Assembly (NCBI RefSeq): GCF_001875655.1
Contig: NZ_MKEQ01000001.1
Span: 930,001-994,000, forward strand
DNA from: Enterobacter hormaechei ATCC 49162
Lineage (GTDB): Bacteria > Pseudomonadota > Gammaproteobacteria > Enterobacterales > Enterobacteriaceae
Reading direction: 5' to 3'
Length of the DNA: 64,000 nt
A program made the translations under genes and the position numbers. Positions 23,050 through 31,954 of this stretch are shown here, in pieces (the stretch's first letter is position 1; every line of letters begins with the position of its first letter). The notes beneath the pieces are model-generated. The model worked only from the letters and a program-made list of their open reading frames with translations. It ran no database searches and was not told the origin of the DNA.

Positions 23050-23907
23050 TCATGCGTCCACCGTAAAGCGCAACCGGACCGTAAAAGTCTGGCTTTCTCC
23101 CGCGGTCAGATGCCGCATACCGCGTTTATTCCTCGTCTGTCCGTCGGCATCCGGGGCATCGGTGGTGCCCGCTAACGGCTCAATGCAGAGTAAATCGGCC
23201 CCCGGCACGCCCCACAGGGCCAGCCAGGGCTGTTCGCCCGTCTCCAGCGTTAAGGCGAGCGTACCGTCGGGGGCGCGAACGTGGATAACCCTGTGCTGAC
23301 ATTCGCCGAAATAGACAGCCCCCGCCGCGAAGCATGCCCTCGCTAGCGCAAAGCGTGTGGTATCCCGCTGTTGTCCGCCAGTATTTAGCGTGCGATCGCA
23401 GGTAAAGAACGGTCCGCTTACCGCAGCGCTAAATTCCACCCACCAGCCGGGGCGGGAGGCAATGGCCAGGGCGAAACCAGGATGCCAGCCAGCCGAGTAA
23501 GGCAACGTTCGGCTGTCGTCATTAAAGACCGTCTGTCGAAAAGTCAGTCCACCGCCGTCGAGAGAGAGTGTCTGCCGCACCCGCCAACGGCGCGGCCATA
23601 GTTTCAGCGTCTGCGCCGTGGAGCAGGCTTCCAGCGTCAGCGTATCCGACGTCTGCTCCACGCAATAGAACGTTTGCTCGCGCAGAAAACCATGTGCCGG
23701 GAGCGGCCAGAATTCGCCGTCCAGCCACAGCCCGTCGTGTATGAGTCTCCCGACCACCGGAAATAACGGTGTGGCCGTATGGTTCCAGACCGCCGCCTGC
23801 GGTTGCCATAGCCGCTCAGTACGCGTTTGTTTATGCCAAAGACTGACCAGCTCACCGCCAGTGGCCTGCACCGTTGCCGTGTAACGTTGGTTTTCAAGTG
23901 TCCACAT
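23050..23907 (-). CDS. Aldose 1-epimerase family protein
   Basis: Galactose-mutarotase-fold protein, 285 residues, of the LacX/aldose 1-epimerase group. Visible family blocks are FPVVGRLIHDGLW, LPAHGFLREQ, PYSAGWHPGFAL (catalytic histidine) and LLCIEPLAGTTDAPD (general-base glutamate). It would interconvert anomers of the imported sugar or its phosphate. It is 4 bp downstream of the sulfatase and overlaps the possible early start of the regulator. It has no signal peptide, so it acts in the cytoplasm. Substrate unknown. Confidence 0.8.
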   Translation of the reverse strand: MWTLENQRYTATVQATGGELVSLWHKQTRTERLWQPQAAVWNHTATPLFPVVGRLIHDGLWLDGEFWPLPAHGFLREQTFYCVEQTSDTLTLEACSTAQTLKLWPRRWRVRQTLSLDGGGLTFRQTVFNDDSRTLPYSAGWHPGFALAIASRPGWWVEFSAAVSGPFFTCDRTLNTGGQQRDTTRFALARACFAAGAVYFGECQHRVIHVRAPDGTLALTLETGEQPWLALWGVPGADLLCIEPLAGTTDAPDADGQTRNKRGMRHLTAGESQTFTVRLRFTVDA

Positions 23908-23911
23908 GCCG

Positions 23912-25660
23912 TTATTCTGTCCGTAACAACAATCGGGTCTGGTAAACCAATGCCCGATGCCGATCGCCACTAAAAAACGCGTCGATCAGGGTAAAAATAT
24001 CGGCCTCGCGGAGTGTTTTTCCCGCCGGGAAGTGCGCCAGTAAATCGTCGTGGGCAATTCCATCCGCCTTCCCGGCACGGAGGAGAAAACGCAGCGCTTC
24101 TTCCACGCCATGGTGTTCGCACCCGGCCAGGACATTCAGCCGTGACCAGCGCCCGGCGAAAGCCGCCTCGCGCGTTGCGCTAATGGTGTCCAGTTCGAAA
24201 CGGGCATATAACTCTGAGGGTGCATCATGCGCCTGCATCATCGCGCGCATTGCCTGTGCGTAATGCAGCGTTTTTTCGCTGTCCGCAAGCGAAAGCATTT
24301 GTCCCGGATCGACGTGCAGATCAAACAGCTTATCGCCGAAGCGCCACGGGTTGAGATAACCGAAGGTCGCCGGGATCTGCATCACCTGCGCCCCTTGAGT
24401 AAAATCGAACCCCGGGTGGAGCGTAATATTTTGCAGTTCGCTGACGTTAAACATGCTGTCGATTCGGGTTGGCATTAAGGTGTATTCGTACAGACTGTCT
24501 TTACCCTCTTCCCGAGGACAGCGCATATAGACCCAATTACCGTCGGTAATATTGATGTGGCCGCCAAAATAGCCGAACAGGGCGTAGTCACGCACAGGCC
24601 TGTCATGCGCCACGGCTTTACCCAGCGGCTGGCCGGTCATCGTCGCCGGGCGCGGCAGATGAAAATAGTCGAGCAGCGTAGCGGGAATATCGATAGTCTG
24701 CGCCAGCGCCTGCCGCCTCACGCCGTATTCGCGGCTACGTGGATCGCGGATGAAAAATGGCGTATTCGCGATTTCGTTATAGACCGGCATAATATTTTTG
24801 CCCCACCACTGGTGCTCGCCGAGCAGGAAACCGTGATCGGTGCAGACGATAAAGAGCGTATCATCCCACAGGTTGAGCGCCTTCAGTTTATCCATCACCT
24901 GGCCAAGGTAGTCATCGCACATGGTGACCAACGCCTGGTAAAACTTCCGAACCTTTTCGTCATTCTGCCCGCCCGGTGCGCCGCAGTAATACGGTACCCA
25001 GCCGTCAAATTCATCGGCAGTGCAGCCGTACTGCGCGAGGTATTTTTCCGGTACAAAGAACGGCTCATGGGGATCGAAACATTCGATCTGCAAAAACCAG
25101 TTATCCTGGTGCTGATTGGTTTCAAGGAAGTCCATGCCCGCCTGAATGGTACGATGCGTATAGTGATCTTCCTGCCCCGGCATCGCTGCGCGGTTGATCA
25201 GATCCTGGGTCATTCGTCCGCTACGCCTGCGCAGAGTTTCTTCATCCTCCTGTCCCTGCCAGTGAATGGCCGGTTTTTCGACCTGACCTTTCCAGCGGTC
25301 CCCCTCCTGTCCGCGAATGAACTCAAAGGTGGTGTAGCGGGTATGGTATGTGGCTCCGCCGTCTCGCCAGTAGTGTTTGTGGTCGGTCACCAGATGCGTA
25401 TGGATCCCCGCCTCACGCAAAGCCTGAAAGGTTGAGAAGTCGTAAGGCTCCATTGGCCCCCAGCTGCGATGCAAAAAGTTATAGCGACCAGTATGCAGCT
25501 CCCGTCGGGCGGGCATGCAGGGCATGCTACCCACGTAAAAGCGATCGAACTGCGCAGACTCCCGCGCAAGCCGGGTAAAATTGGGGGTAATCGCGTCGCC
25601 GCCATAGGGAGCAAGGTGGTTACGGGTTAGCGTGTCGAACATCAACATGACTGCTTTCAT
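23912..25660 (-). CDS. Type I sulfatase, cytoplasmic, Cys-type
   Basis: Removes sulfate esters using a formylglycine. The 582-residue product opens with MKAVMLMFDTLTRNHLAPYGG, whose Asp9 is a metal ligand. The activation motif CMPARRELHTGR has Cys48 as the residue converted to formylglycine, and TDHGFLLGEHQWWGK carries further metal and substrate residues. No signal peptide is present, so desulfation is intracellular. It is encoded 13 bp after the PTS permease, and its maturase is encoded divergently. The substrate cannot be read; a sulfated mono- or disaccharide is inferred from the PTS. Confidence 0.88.
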   Translation of the reverse strand: MKAVMLMFDTLTRNHLAPYGGDAITPNFTRLARESAQFDRFYVGSMPCMPARRELHTGRYNFLHRSWGPMEPYDFSTFQALREAGIHTHLVTDHKHYWRDGGATYHTRYTTFEFIRGQEGDRWKGQVEKPAIHWQGQEDEETLRRRSGRMTQDLINRAAMPGQEDHYTHRTIQAGMDFLETNQHQDNWFLQIECFDPHEPFFVPEKYLAQYGCTADEFDGWVPYYCGAPGGQNDEKVRKFYQALVTMCDDYLGQVMDKLKALNLWDDTLFIVCTDHGFLLGEHQWWGKNIMPVYNEIANTPFFIRDPRSREYGVRRQALAQTIDIPATLLDYFHLPRPATMTGQPLGKAVAHDRPVRDYALFGYFGGHINITDGNWVYMRCPREEGKDSLYEYTLMPTRIDSMFNVSELQNITLHPGFDFTQGAQVMQIPATFGYLNPWRFGDKLFDLHVDPGQMLSLADSEKTLHYAQAMRAMMQAHDAPSELYARFELDTISATREAAFAGRWSRLNVLAGCEHHGVEEALRFLLRAGKADGIAHDDLLAHFPAGKTLREADIFTLIDAFFSGDRHRALVYQTRLLLRTE

Positions 25661-25673
25661 AAGACGTCTCTTT

Positions 25674-27209
25674 TTATGAACCGATAAATTCTTCGACTTC
25701 GTTCTTAATCAGGGTGACATGGGGCCCGTACACGATCTGCACCCCTTCCCCACGAATAAACGCACCGCGGCTGCCGAGCCGTTTAAAGTCATCAACTACA
25801 ACCTCTTTAGCATTCTTCACCGTTACGCGCAGGCGCGTGGCGCAGCAGTCCACGTCGACGATATTCTCGCGCCCACCCAACGCATGCACGATACCGGCGG
25901 CACGTTCATTGCCCGCCATAGCAATATCCACGGCCTCCTCGTCCCGCTCACGGCCAGGCGTCTTCAACTGTCGCCACTGGATCAGGAAGCGGAAAGAGAA
26001 GTAGTACAGACAGAACATCACCGCGCCGAGCGGCAACATCAGCAACCAGTTAGTTTTGGCGTTGCCCTGAAGTACACCAAACAACATGAAATCGATAAGC
26101 CCACCGGAAAAAGTCTGCCCGACAGTGATTTGCAGGATGTGAGTTAACATAAATGCCACGCCAGTTAGCACGATATGAACCCCGTAAAGCAGCGGCGCGC
26201 AGAACATGAACGCGAACTCAAGAGGCTCGGTGATGCCGGTAACAAACGCGGTCAGTGCAGCGGAAAGCATCAGACTGGCGACCTTTTGGCGATTTTCCGG
26301 ACGCGAGGTGTGGTAGATGGCCAGCGCCGCGCCCGGCAGACCAAACATGAAGTCGGCAAAGCGGCCCGCCATAAACCGCGACACGCCAATGTAGTATTCG
26401 GACACCGTAGGATCGGCAAGCTGAGCGAAGAAGATTTTCTGTGTTCCCTGGACCACCTGACCGTTAACCACCATCTCGCCGCCAACGCTGGTCAGCCAGA
26501 ACGGCAGATAAAAAAGGTGATGCAGGCCGAGCGGAATCAAACATTTAAGGATCATGCCGTAGAACAACGTTCCCACGTAGCCCGTTTTTTCCACCACCCC
26601 ACCCAGGTGACTGATACCAGCCTGTATATGCGGCCAGACAAAAAATAGCGCGACACCGAGAAAGATGGCGAAGAACGAGCTAAGGATGGGCACAAGACGC
26701 GAGCCGCTAAAAAAGGCCAGCAGATCCGGTAACGCCGTTTTACCGAAGCGTTTTTGCACCCAATATGCCAGCAGGCCACTCATAATGCCGCCCATCACGC
26801 CGGTTTGCAGGCTGACGATCCCCAGCACGTTCGCTTGTACTGCCGCAGCCAGATTATCTGACGCCAGCGTGCCTGACAGGAGCAGCGAGGCGTTAATGGC
26901 CTTGTTCATGACAATGTAGCAGAGCACCGCCGCCAGCCCGGCCGTCCCTTTGTCGCTGCGCGCCATGCCAACCGCGATACCCACCGCAAACAGTAGCGAA
27001 AGGTTATCGAACACCACGCTGCCGCACAGTTTCATCACGGTAAATACGGTCTGAAAAAACGGGTTATCCAGCATCGGATAGGTCGAAAGGGTCACCGGAT
27101 TGGTAAAGACGCCGCCAAAGCCCAACAACAGCCCGGCGGCGGGCAGAACGGCAATAGGTAGCATGAACGACTTACCCAGATTTTGTGCGCCCGCAAACAA
27201 TTTGCTCAT
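25674..27209 (-). CDS. PTS permease IICB, glucose/N-acetylglucosamine/maltose class
   Basis: Imports and phosphorylates a sugar. The 511-residue product has an N-terminal EIIC domain of the Glc family (MLPIAVLPAAGLLLGFG, about ten helices, the conserved GITEPLEFAF loop). After a short linker near residue 415 comes an EIIB domain with the phosphorylated cysteine in VDCCATRLRVTV. No EIIA domain is fused, so it would use a partner such as Crr. It is the first gene of the leftward operon. Its substrate is not apparent; the sulfatase and epimerase downstream suggest a sulfated hexose or hexosamine. Confidence 0.9.
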   Translation of the reverse strand: MSKLFAGAQNLGKSFMLPIAVLPAAGLLLGFGGVFTNPVTLSTYPMLDNPFFQTVFTVMKLCGSVVFDNLSLLFAVGIAVGMARSDKGTAGLAAVLCYIVMNKAINASLLLSGTLASDNLAAAVQANVLGIVSLQTGVMGGIMSGLLAYWVQKRFGKTALPDLLAFFSGSRLVPILSSFFAIFLGVALFFVWPHIQAGISHLGGVVEKTGYVGTLFYGMILKCLIPLGLHHLFYLPFWLTSVGGEMVVNGQVVQGTQKIFFAQLADPTVSEYYIGVSRFMAGRFADFMFGLPGAALAIYHTSRPENRQKVASLMLSAALTAFVTGITEPLEFAFMFCAPLLYGVHIVLTGVAFMLTHILQITVGQTFSGGLIDFMLFGVLQGNAKTNWLLMLPLGAVMFCLYYFSFRFLIQWRQLKTPGRERDEEAVDIAMAGNERAAGIVHALGGRENIVDVDCCATRLRVTVKNAKEVVVDDFKRLGSRGAFIRGEGVQIVYGPHVTLIKNEVEEFIGS

Positions 27210-27231
27210 AAAAGCCCCTGATATTGGTGTA

Positions 27232-27283
27232 ATGAAGTTTATGTTTCATTTTATTCTTGTTTATATGAAATCTATATTTCGAT
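27232..27283. promoter_or_regulatory. Paired palindromes in the PTS/anSME divergent gap (candidate RpiR operators)
   Basis: ATGAAGTTTATGTTTCAT (27232-27249) and ATGAAATCTATATTTCGAT (27265-27283) share the form TGAAxT-N-ATxTTTC. Their centres are about 33 bp apart, close to three helical turns. They sit in the 152-bp gap between the two start codons. Binding by the local RpiR regulator is inference. Confidence 0.45.
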
Positions 27284-27361
27284 CGTTTTTTTATAAAGTC
27301 AAAACCCGGTGAGAGAAAAGTGAACAGCATCACCTTTTTTCGGGAAGGCTAAGGAGCCTGT

Positions 27362-28576
27362 ATGAACCGTCCCTTTCATCTGATGGCAAAGTCGGTGAGC
27401 TATCAGTGCAACATCGCCTGCGACTACTGTTTTTATCTGGAAAAAGAGCATGGGACGCTTCAGCCCCGTCAGCCATCGCGACACATGGATGACGCAACGC
27501 TGGAGGCTTTTGTCCGGCAGTACATTTCGGCGAACCCAGGGCCGGAGGTGGAATTCACCTGGCAAGGCGGTGAACCAACGCTGGCGGGCATTGCTTTTTA
27601 TGAGCGGGCGCTGGGATTACAGCGTCAGTATGCCGCCGGAAAACGCATCACCAACAGCATTCAGACCAATGGGGTGCTCATTGATGAAGCGTGGGCATCG
27701 TTCCTCGCCACAAACCATTTTCTGGTGGGACTGTCGATTGATGGCCCCGCCTGGTTACACGATCGTTACCGCAAAACCCGCAGCCAGGGCTCAGTGTTTG
27801 ACAAGGTTGTCCGCGCCATGTCGCTACTGCAACAACACAATGTCGACGTGAATGTGCTGACCGTCGTAAACAACGTCACGGCCGAACATCCGCAGGAGAT
27901 CTATCGTTTTCTCACCCGAGAGTTGGGGGCAAAGTTTGTTCAATTTATCCCTGCCGTTGAGCAACGACCGCTGGCGGAAAAATACGGTGAACTACTTTAT
28001 CCTCAGTCACTTGCCGGAGGCTCCGTCACCGAATGGTCAGTATCCGGCGAGCAATGGGGAAAATTTATTAACGGCGTGTTCGACCTGTGGGTACGCCACG
28101 ATGTGGGGCAGGTTTATGTCCAGCTGTTTGACAGCGCCCTTGCCGCATGGCTGGGGGAAACGCCCTCTTTATGCGTGATGCGCTCTTCATGCGGTTCTGG
28201 GCTCGTCGTTGAACAAAACGGTGACGTCTACAGTTGCGATCACTATGTTTACCCTGAACACCGCCTGGGCAATCTGCGCAGAGACAGCCTGGTAAAAATG
28301 GCGAACGGCAAAAAGCAGCGGAAGTTTGGCTTAGCGAAAGCAGCGGTATCCGCAGAGTGTATGCGCTGCGACTGGCGCTTCGCCTGCCACGGAGGGTGCC
28401 CGAAGCACCGTATCCATAAAATCGGGCAGCGGTGGCACAACCATCTTTGCGCAGGCTACAAAGCCATATTCAGTCATATGGATCCGTACATGCGTTTTAT
28501 GGCGAAGCAGATCCAGCACCGGCAACCCCCGGCAAACGTGATGATGGTGGCCGGGACGATCGCCAGCAGCGACTAA
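27362..28576 (+). CDS. Anaerobic sulfatase-maturating enzyme (radical SAM/SPASM)
   Basis: Oxidises the active-site Cys (or Ser) of a type I sulfatase to formylglycine without oxygen. The 404-residue product has the radical SAM cluster motif CNIACDYC (Cys16, 20, 23). The C-terminal SPASM cysteines are spread over CVMRSSCGSG, VYSCDHY, CMRCDWRFACHGGCPKH and a final LCAGYK, as in anSME proteins such as AslB, YdeM and YidF. It is divergent from the PTS-sulfatase operon, whose sulfatase has the matching CxPxR motif, so it is the evident maturase. Confidence 0.93.
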   Translation: MNRPFHLMAKSVSYQCNIACDYCFYLEKEHGTLQPRQPSRHMDDATLEAFVRQYISANPGPEVEFTWQGGEPTLAGIAFYERALGLQRQYAAGKRITNSIQTNGVLIDEAWASFLATNHFLVGLSIDGPAWLHDRYRKTRSQGSVFDKVVRAMSLLQQHNVDVNVLTVVNNVTAEHPQEIYRFLTRELGAKFVQFIPAVEQRPLAEKYGELLYPQSLAGGSVTEWSVSGEQWGKFINGVFDLWVRHDVGQVYVQLFDSALAAWLGETPSLCVMRSSCGSGLVVEQNGDVYSCDHYVYPEHRLGNLRRDSLVKMANGKKQRKFGLAKAAVSAECMRCDWRFACHGGCPKHRIHKIGQRWHNHLCAGYKAIFSHMDPYMRFMAKQIQHRQPPANVMMVAGTIASSD

Positions 28577-28689
28577 TTCAAACCAACGTCCCTCTTGCGA
28601 CGCAGGCATACTTTTTTCATGACCGTTCGGGTTTATGATTGCCGTCTGCTTTGCAGGCAAGAATGTGGGCTTACATTGAGGGAACGATG

Positions 28690-29991
28690 ATGAAACCAGG
28701 TGTGATTTGTGCTTCTTTGATTGCGTTATCTTTATCGGCGTTTGCGGCCGATTATCCGGTATTAACCGCTGCACCGCCGGAAGACGTGGGCTTTAATGCG
28801 GAAAAGTTAAACAAGCTTGACCGTTGGATCCAGCAGCAAGTGGATGCCGGATACCCGGGTATGAATGTGTTAGTGGTAAAGGACAATCATATTGTTTTTC
28901 AGAAGGCCTGGGGTTACGCCAAAAAATATGAGGGGTCGCATTTAGCCAGCCATCCTGTCATGGCCACCACGGACACGCTGTACGATTTGGCTTCCAATAC
29001 CAAAATGTATGCAACCAACTTTGCGCTACAGAAACTGGTTTACGAAGGCAAAATAAACGTGACCGATCTTGTCGCGAAATATATCCCGGGGTTTGCGGAT
29101 AACCCTACCGACAAAATTAAGGGGAAAGATGCCCTGCGTATTATTGATATTTTGCATCATACCGCTGGCTTCCCGGCCGATCCGCAATATCCCAACAAGC
29201 GCGTTGCCGGCAGTCTCTATTCTCAGGATAAACAGACCACGCTGGAGATGATCAAGCGAACGCCGCTGGATTATCCGCCAGGTTCAAAACATGTCTACAG
29301 CGACGTCGATTACATGATCCTCGGATTTATCATTGAGTCCGTTACCGCAATGCCGCTTGATGTGTATGTTGAGAAAGAGATTTACCAGCCGCTCGGCCTG
29401 AAGCACACGGTGTTTAACCCTCTGTTAAAAGGCTTTAAGCAACCGCAAATTGCCGCCACCGAACTTAACGGTAACACCCGCGATGGTGTAATCAGTTTTC
29501 CTCATATTCGTACCAACACCCTCTGGGGAGAGGTACATGATGAAAAAGCCTGGTATTCCATGGGGGGCGTTTCAGGTCACGCGGGTCTGTTCTCAAATAC
29601 GCGGGATATTGCCGTTCTGATGCAGACCATGCTTAACGGAGGACATTATGGCAACGTCACGTTATTTGATCAGAAAACGGTAGATGCGTTTACCCGTCGC
29701 TCGGCGGCAGATGCCACCTTTGGTCTGGGCTGGCGGGTTAACGGCAATTCATCTATGACGACGACCTTTGGCGTACTGGCTGGCCCGCAGACGTACGGGC
29801 ATACGGGCTGGACAGGCACCCTCACCGCCATCGATCCCGTAAAACATATGGCGATCGTCATTCTGGGCAACCGACCGCACTCGCCCGTCGCTGACCCCAA
29901 ACTCAATCCGAATGTTTTCGTCAGCGGAACGTTGCCTGCGGCGACATACGGATGGATTGTCGATCAGATCTATGGCGCGCTGAACGAGTAA
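28690..29991 (+). CDS. Penicillin-binding protein 4B / serine hydrolase, YfeW family
   Basis: Low-molecular-weight PBP-like serine hydrolase of the beta-lactamase/EstB class; E. coli YfeW is described as a D,D-carboxypeptidase-like protein. The 433-residue product closely matches YfeW throughout. It has a signal peptide (ALSLSAFA), the SxxK nucleophile motif in DLASNTKMYAT, the tyrosine motif YSDVDY and a KTG-like HTGWTG. GAGG is 8 bp before the ATG at 28690; an ATG directly before it is also possible. E. coli yfeW lies next to murP, not here. Confidence 0.88.
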   Translation: MKPGVICASLIALSLSAFAADYPVLTAAPPEDVGFNAEKLNKLDRWIQQQVDAGYPGMNVLVVKDNHIVFQKAWGYAKKYEGSHLASHPVMATTDTLYDLASNTKMYATNFALQKLVYEGKINVTDLVAKYIPGFADNPTDKIKGKDALRIIDILHHTAGFPADPQYPNKRVAGSLYSQDKQTTLEMIKRTPLDYPPGSKHVYSDVDYMILGFIIESVTAMPLDVYVEKEIYQPLGLKHTVFNPLLKGFKQPQIAATELNGNTRDGVISFPHIRTNTLWGEVHDEKAWYSMGGVSGHAGLFSNTRDIAVLMQTMLNGGHYGNVTLFDQKTVDAFTRRSAADATFGLGWRVNGNSSMTTTFGVLAGPQTYGHTGWTGTLTAIDPVKHMAIVILGNRPHSPVADPKLNPNVFVSGTLPAATYGWIVDQIYGALNE

Positions 29992-30005
29992 ACGCCACTT
30001 TTCTT

Positions 30006-30033
30006 GCCGGGTGGCGGCTACGCCTTACCCGGC
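30006..30033. repeat. REP palindromic element
   Basis: GCCGGGTGGCGG...CCTTACCCGGC, between the convergent yfeW-like and topB genes. It is the inverse orientation of the copy at 2840. Confidence 0.85.
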
Positions 30034-30042
30034 CTGAGAAAA

Positions 30043-31950
30043 TTATGCTGCGCTTTTCTTCTTTTTGAACGGCTTTTTCGCCCCGCCGCCCGGGGCGACC
30101 ATGCCCCGGAATCGCTGCACCGGCGTACTGCGCGCCTGGTCAATCAGCTGATAAAGCGTCCCTACCAGCGGCTGCATAAAGTCCTGGTAACGGCACTGCT
30201 TTTCGCTGATCTGCGTCAGCACCGACTCCCAGTGCGCCGTCATGTCCGGCCTTGCCGCCAGTTCAGGCAGAGAGTGAATGAGCGCCCGGCCCGGCTCTGT
30301 TGAGTGGATGTAGCGCCCCTTTTTCTCCAGGAATCCACGCTTAAAGAGCAGCTCGATAATCCCCGCGCGGGTTGCTTCCGTACCCAGACCGTCGGTGGCG
30401 CGCAGGATCTTCTTCAGATCTTTATCCTGCACAAAGCGGGCGATACCGGTCATGGCCGACAGCAGCGTCGCGTCGGTGAAATGGCGCGGCGGCTGGGTCT
30501 GACGTTCAACCACTTCACCTTTTTCGCACAGCAGTTCATCGTCTTTGGCCACGACCGGCAACGGCGTGCCGTCGTTCTCTTCGTCACGCTCTTTGTTACC
30601 GAGCAGCGTGCGCCAGCCCGCTTCCGCGAGGAAACGCGCTTTAGCGACAAACTTGCCTTTGGCAATTTCCAGCTCGATGACGCACTTGCGGAACACCGCG
30701 TCCGGGCAGAACTGCATCAGATACTGTCGCGCGATCAGGTTATAGACCTTCGCTTCGTTGTCGGTCAGGTTGACGTTGCTGGTGCGCGCCGTCGGGATTA
30801 TCGCGTGGTGGGCATCGACTTTTTTATCGTCCCAGCAGCGGTTATGGGTATCCGGGTTCACCGCTGGCTGTGGCAACAGATCCGGCGCATGGACGCCAAT
30901 GGCATTCATCACCGAGTGGCGCCCGGCGAAGTGTTCTTCCGGCAGATAGCGGCTGTCCGAACGCGGGTAGGTGATCAGCTTGTGGGTTTCATAGAGCTTC
31001 TGGCAGATATCGAGCACGTTCTGCGCGCTCAAGCCAAACTTTTTTGCTGCCTCAATCTGGAGTGCGGAAAGAGAAAACGGCAGCGGCGCGGGTTCTGATT
31101 CCCGTTTATCGTTATAGCTGGTGACAATCGCGGGCTGACCGGTAATACGGTTGACCACGTGCTCCGCCAGCGGACGATGCAGCAGCCGTCCCTCTTCGTC
31201 CTGATATGACTCACAGGCATCGCTCGGCTGCCAGACGGCGGTAAAGCGTTCGTCTTTCGGCGTGACGATATGCGCTTTGACTTCGAAGAAGTCTTTGGCA
31301 ACGAAATTTTCGATCTCTTCGTCGCGACGCACCACCAGCCCCAGCACAGGTGTCTGGACGCGGCCCACGGAGAGCACGCCCTGATAGCCCGCATTACGCC
31401 CGAGAATGGTGTAGGCGCGGGTCATGTTGATCCCGTACAGCCAGTCCGCGCGGGCACGCGCCAGCGCGGAGACACACAGGGGAATAAATTCGCTGTTGGC
31501 GCGCAGGCGCGAAATGGCCCGCTCCACCGCCTGCGGGTTGAGGTCGTTGATCAGGCAGCGCTGCACCTGCTGGCGCTTTTCCGGCGCCAGCTCCAGGTAG
31601 TCCAGCACTTCATCGACCAGCAGTTGCCCTTCCCTGTCCGGGTCACCCGCGTGGACCACTTCCGTCGCCTCATGCAGGAAGCGCTTAATAACGTTGAGCT
31701 GTTTGGTGACGGAAGGACGCGGTTGCAGACGCCACTTTTCCGGCACAATCGGCAGATCGTTAAGATTCCAGCGGGCATAGCGGCTGTCGTAGGCATCCGG
31801 CTGCGCCTGTTCAAGCAGGTGACCGATACACCAGGTGACCACCTGCCCGTTACCGCATTCGATAAAGCCGTCGCCTTTGCGATGCGGCTTGGGCAGCACA
31901 TCGGCGATGGCGCGCGCCAGACTCGGCTTTTCGGCAATAAACAACCGCAT
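30043..31950 (-). CDS. topB: DNA topoisomerase III TopB
   Basis: Type IA topoisomerase that decatenates replicating and recombining DNA. The 635-residue product has the Toprim domain ([15 protein letters not shown], then [16 protein letters not shown] with acidic metal ligands) and the catalytic tyrosine in [18 protein letters not shown] basic tail ([12 protein letters not shown]) ends it. It is somewhat shorter than E. coli TopB (653). The ATG at 31950 opens [10 protein letters not shown], 4 bp after the selD stop, so selD-topB are co-transcribed. Confidence 0.96.
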   Translation of the reverse strand: MRLFIAEKPSLARAIADVLPKPHRKGDGFIECGNGQVVTWCIGHLLEQAQPDAYDSRYARWNLNDLPIVPEKWRLQPRPSVTKQLNVIKRFLHEATEVVHAGDPDREGQLLVDEVLDYLELAPEKRQQVQRCLINDLNPQAVERAISRLRANSEFIPLCVSALARARADWLYGINMTRAYTILGRNAGYQGVLSVGRVQTPVLGLVVRRDEEIENFVAKDFFEVKAHIVTPKDERFTAVWQPSDACESYQDEEGRLLHRPLAEHVVNRITGQPAIVTSYNDKRESEPAPLPFSLSALQIEAAKKFGLSAQNVLDICQKLYETHKLITYPRSDSRYLPEEHFAGRHSVMNAIGVHAPDLLPQPAVNPDTHNRCWDDKKVDAHHAIIPTARTSNVNLTDNEAKVYNLIARQYLMQFCPDAVFRKCVIELEIAKGKFVAKARFLAEAGWRTLLGNKERDEENDGTPLPVVAKDDELLCEKGEVVERQTQPPRHFTDATLLSAMTGIARFVQDKDLKKILRATDGLGTEATRAGIIELLFKRGFLEKKGRYIHSTEPGRALIHSLPELAARPDMTAHWESVLTQISEKQCRYQDFMQPLVGTLYQLIDQARSTPVQRFRGMVAPGGGAKKPFKKKKSAA

Positions 31951-31954
31951 CGAA

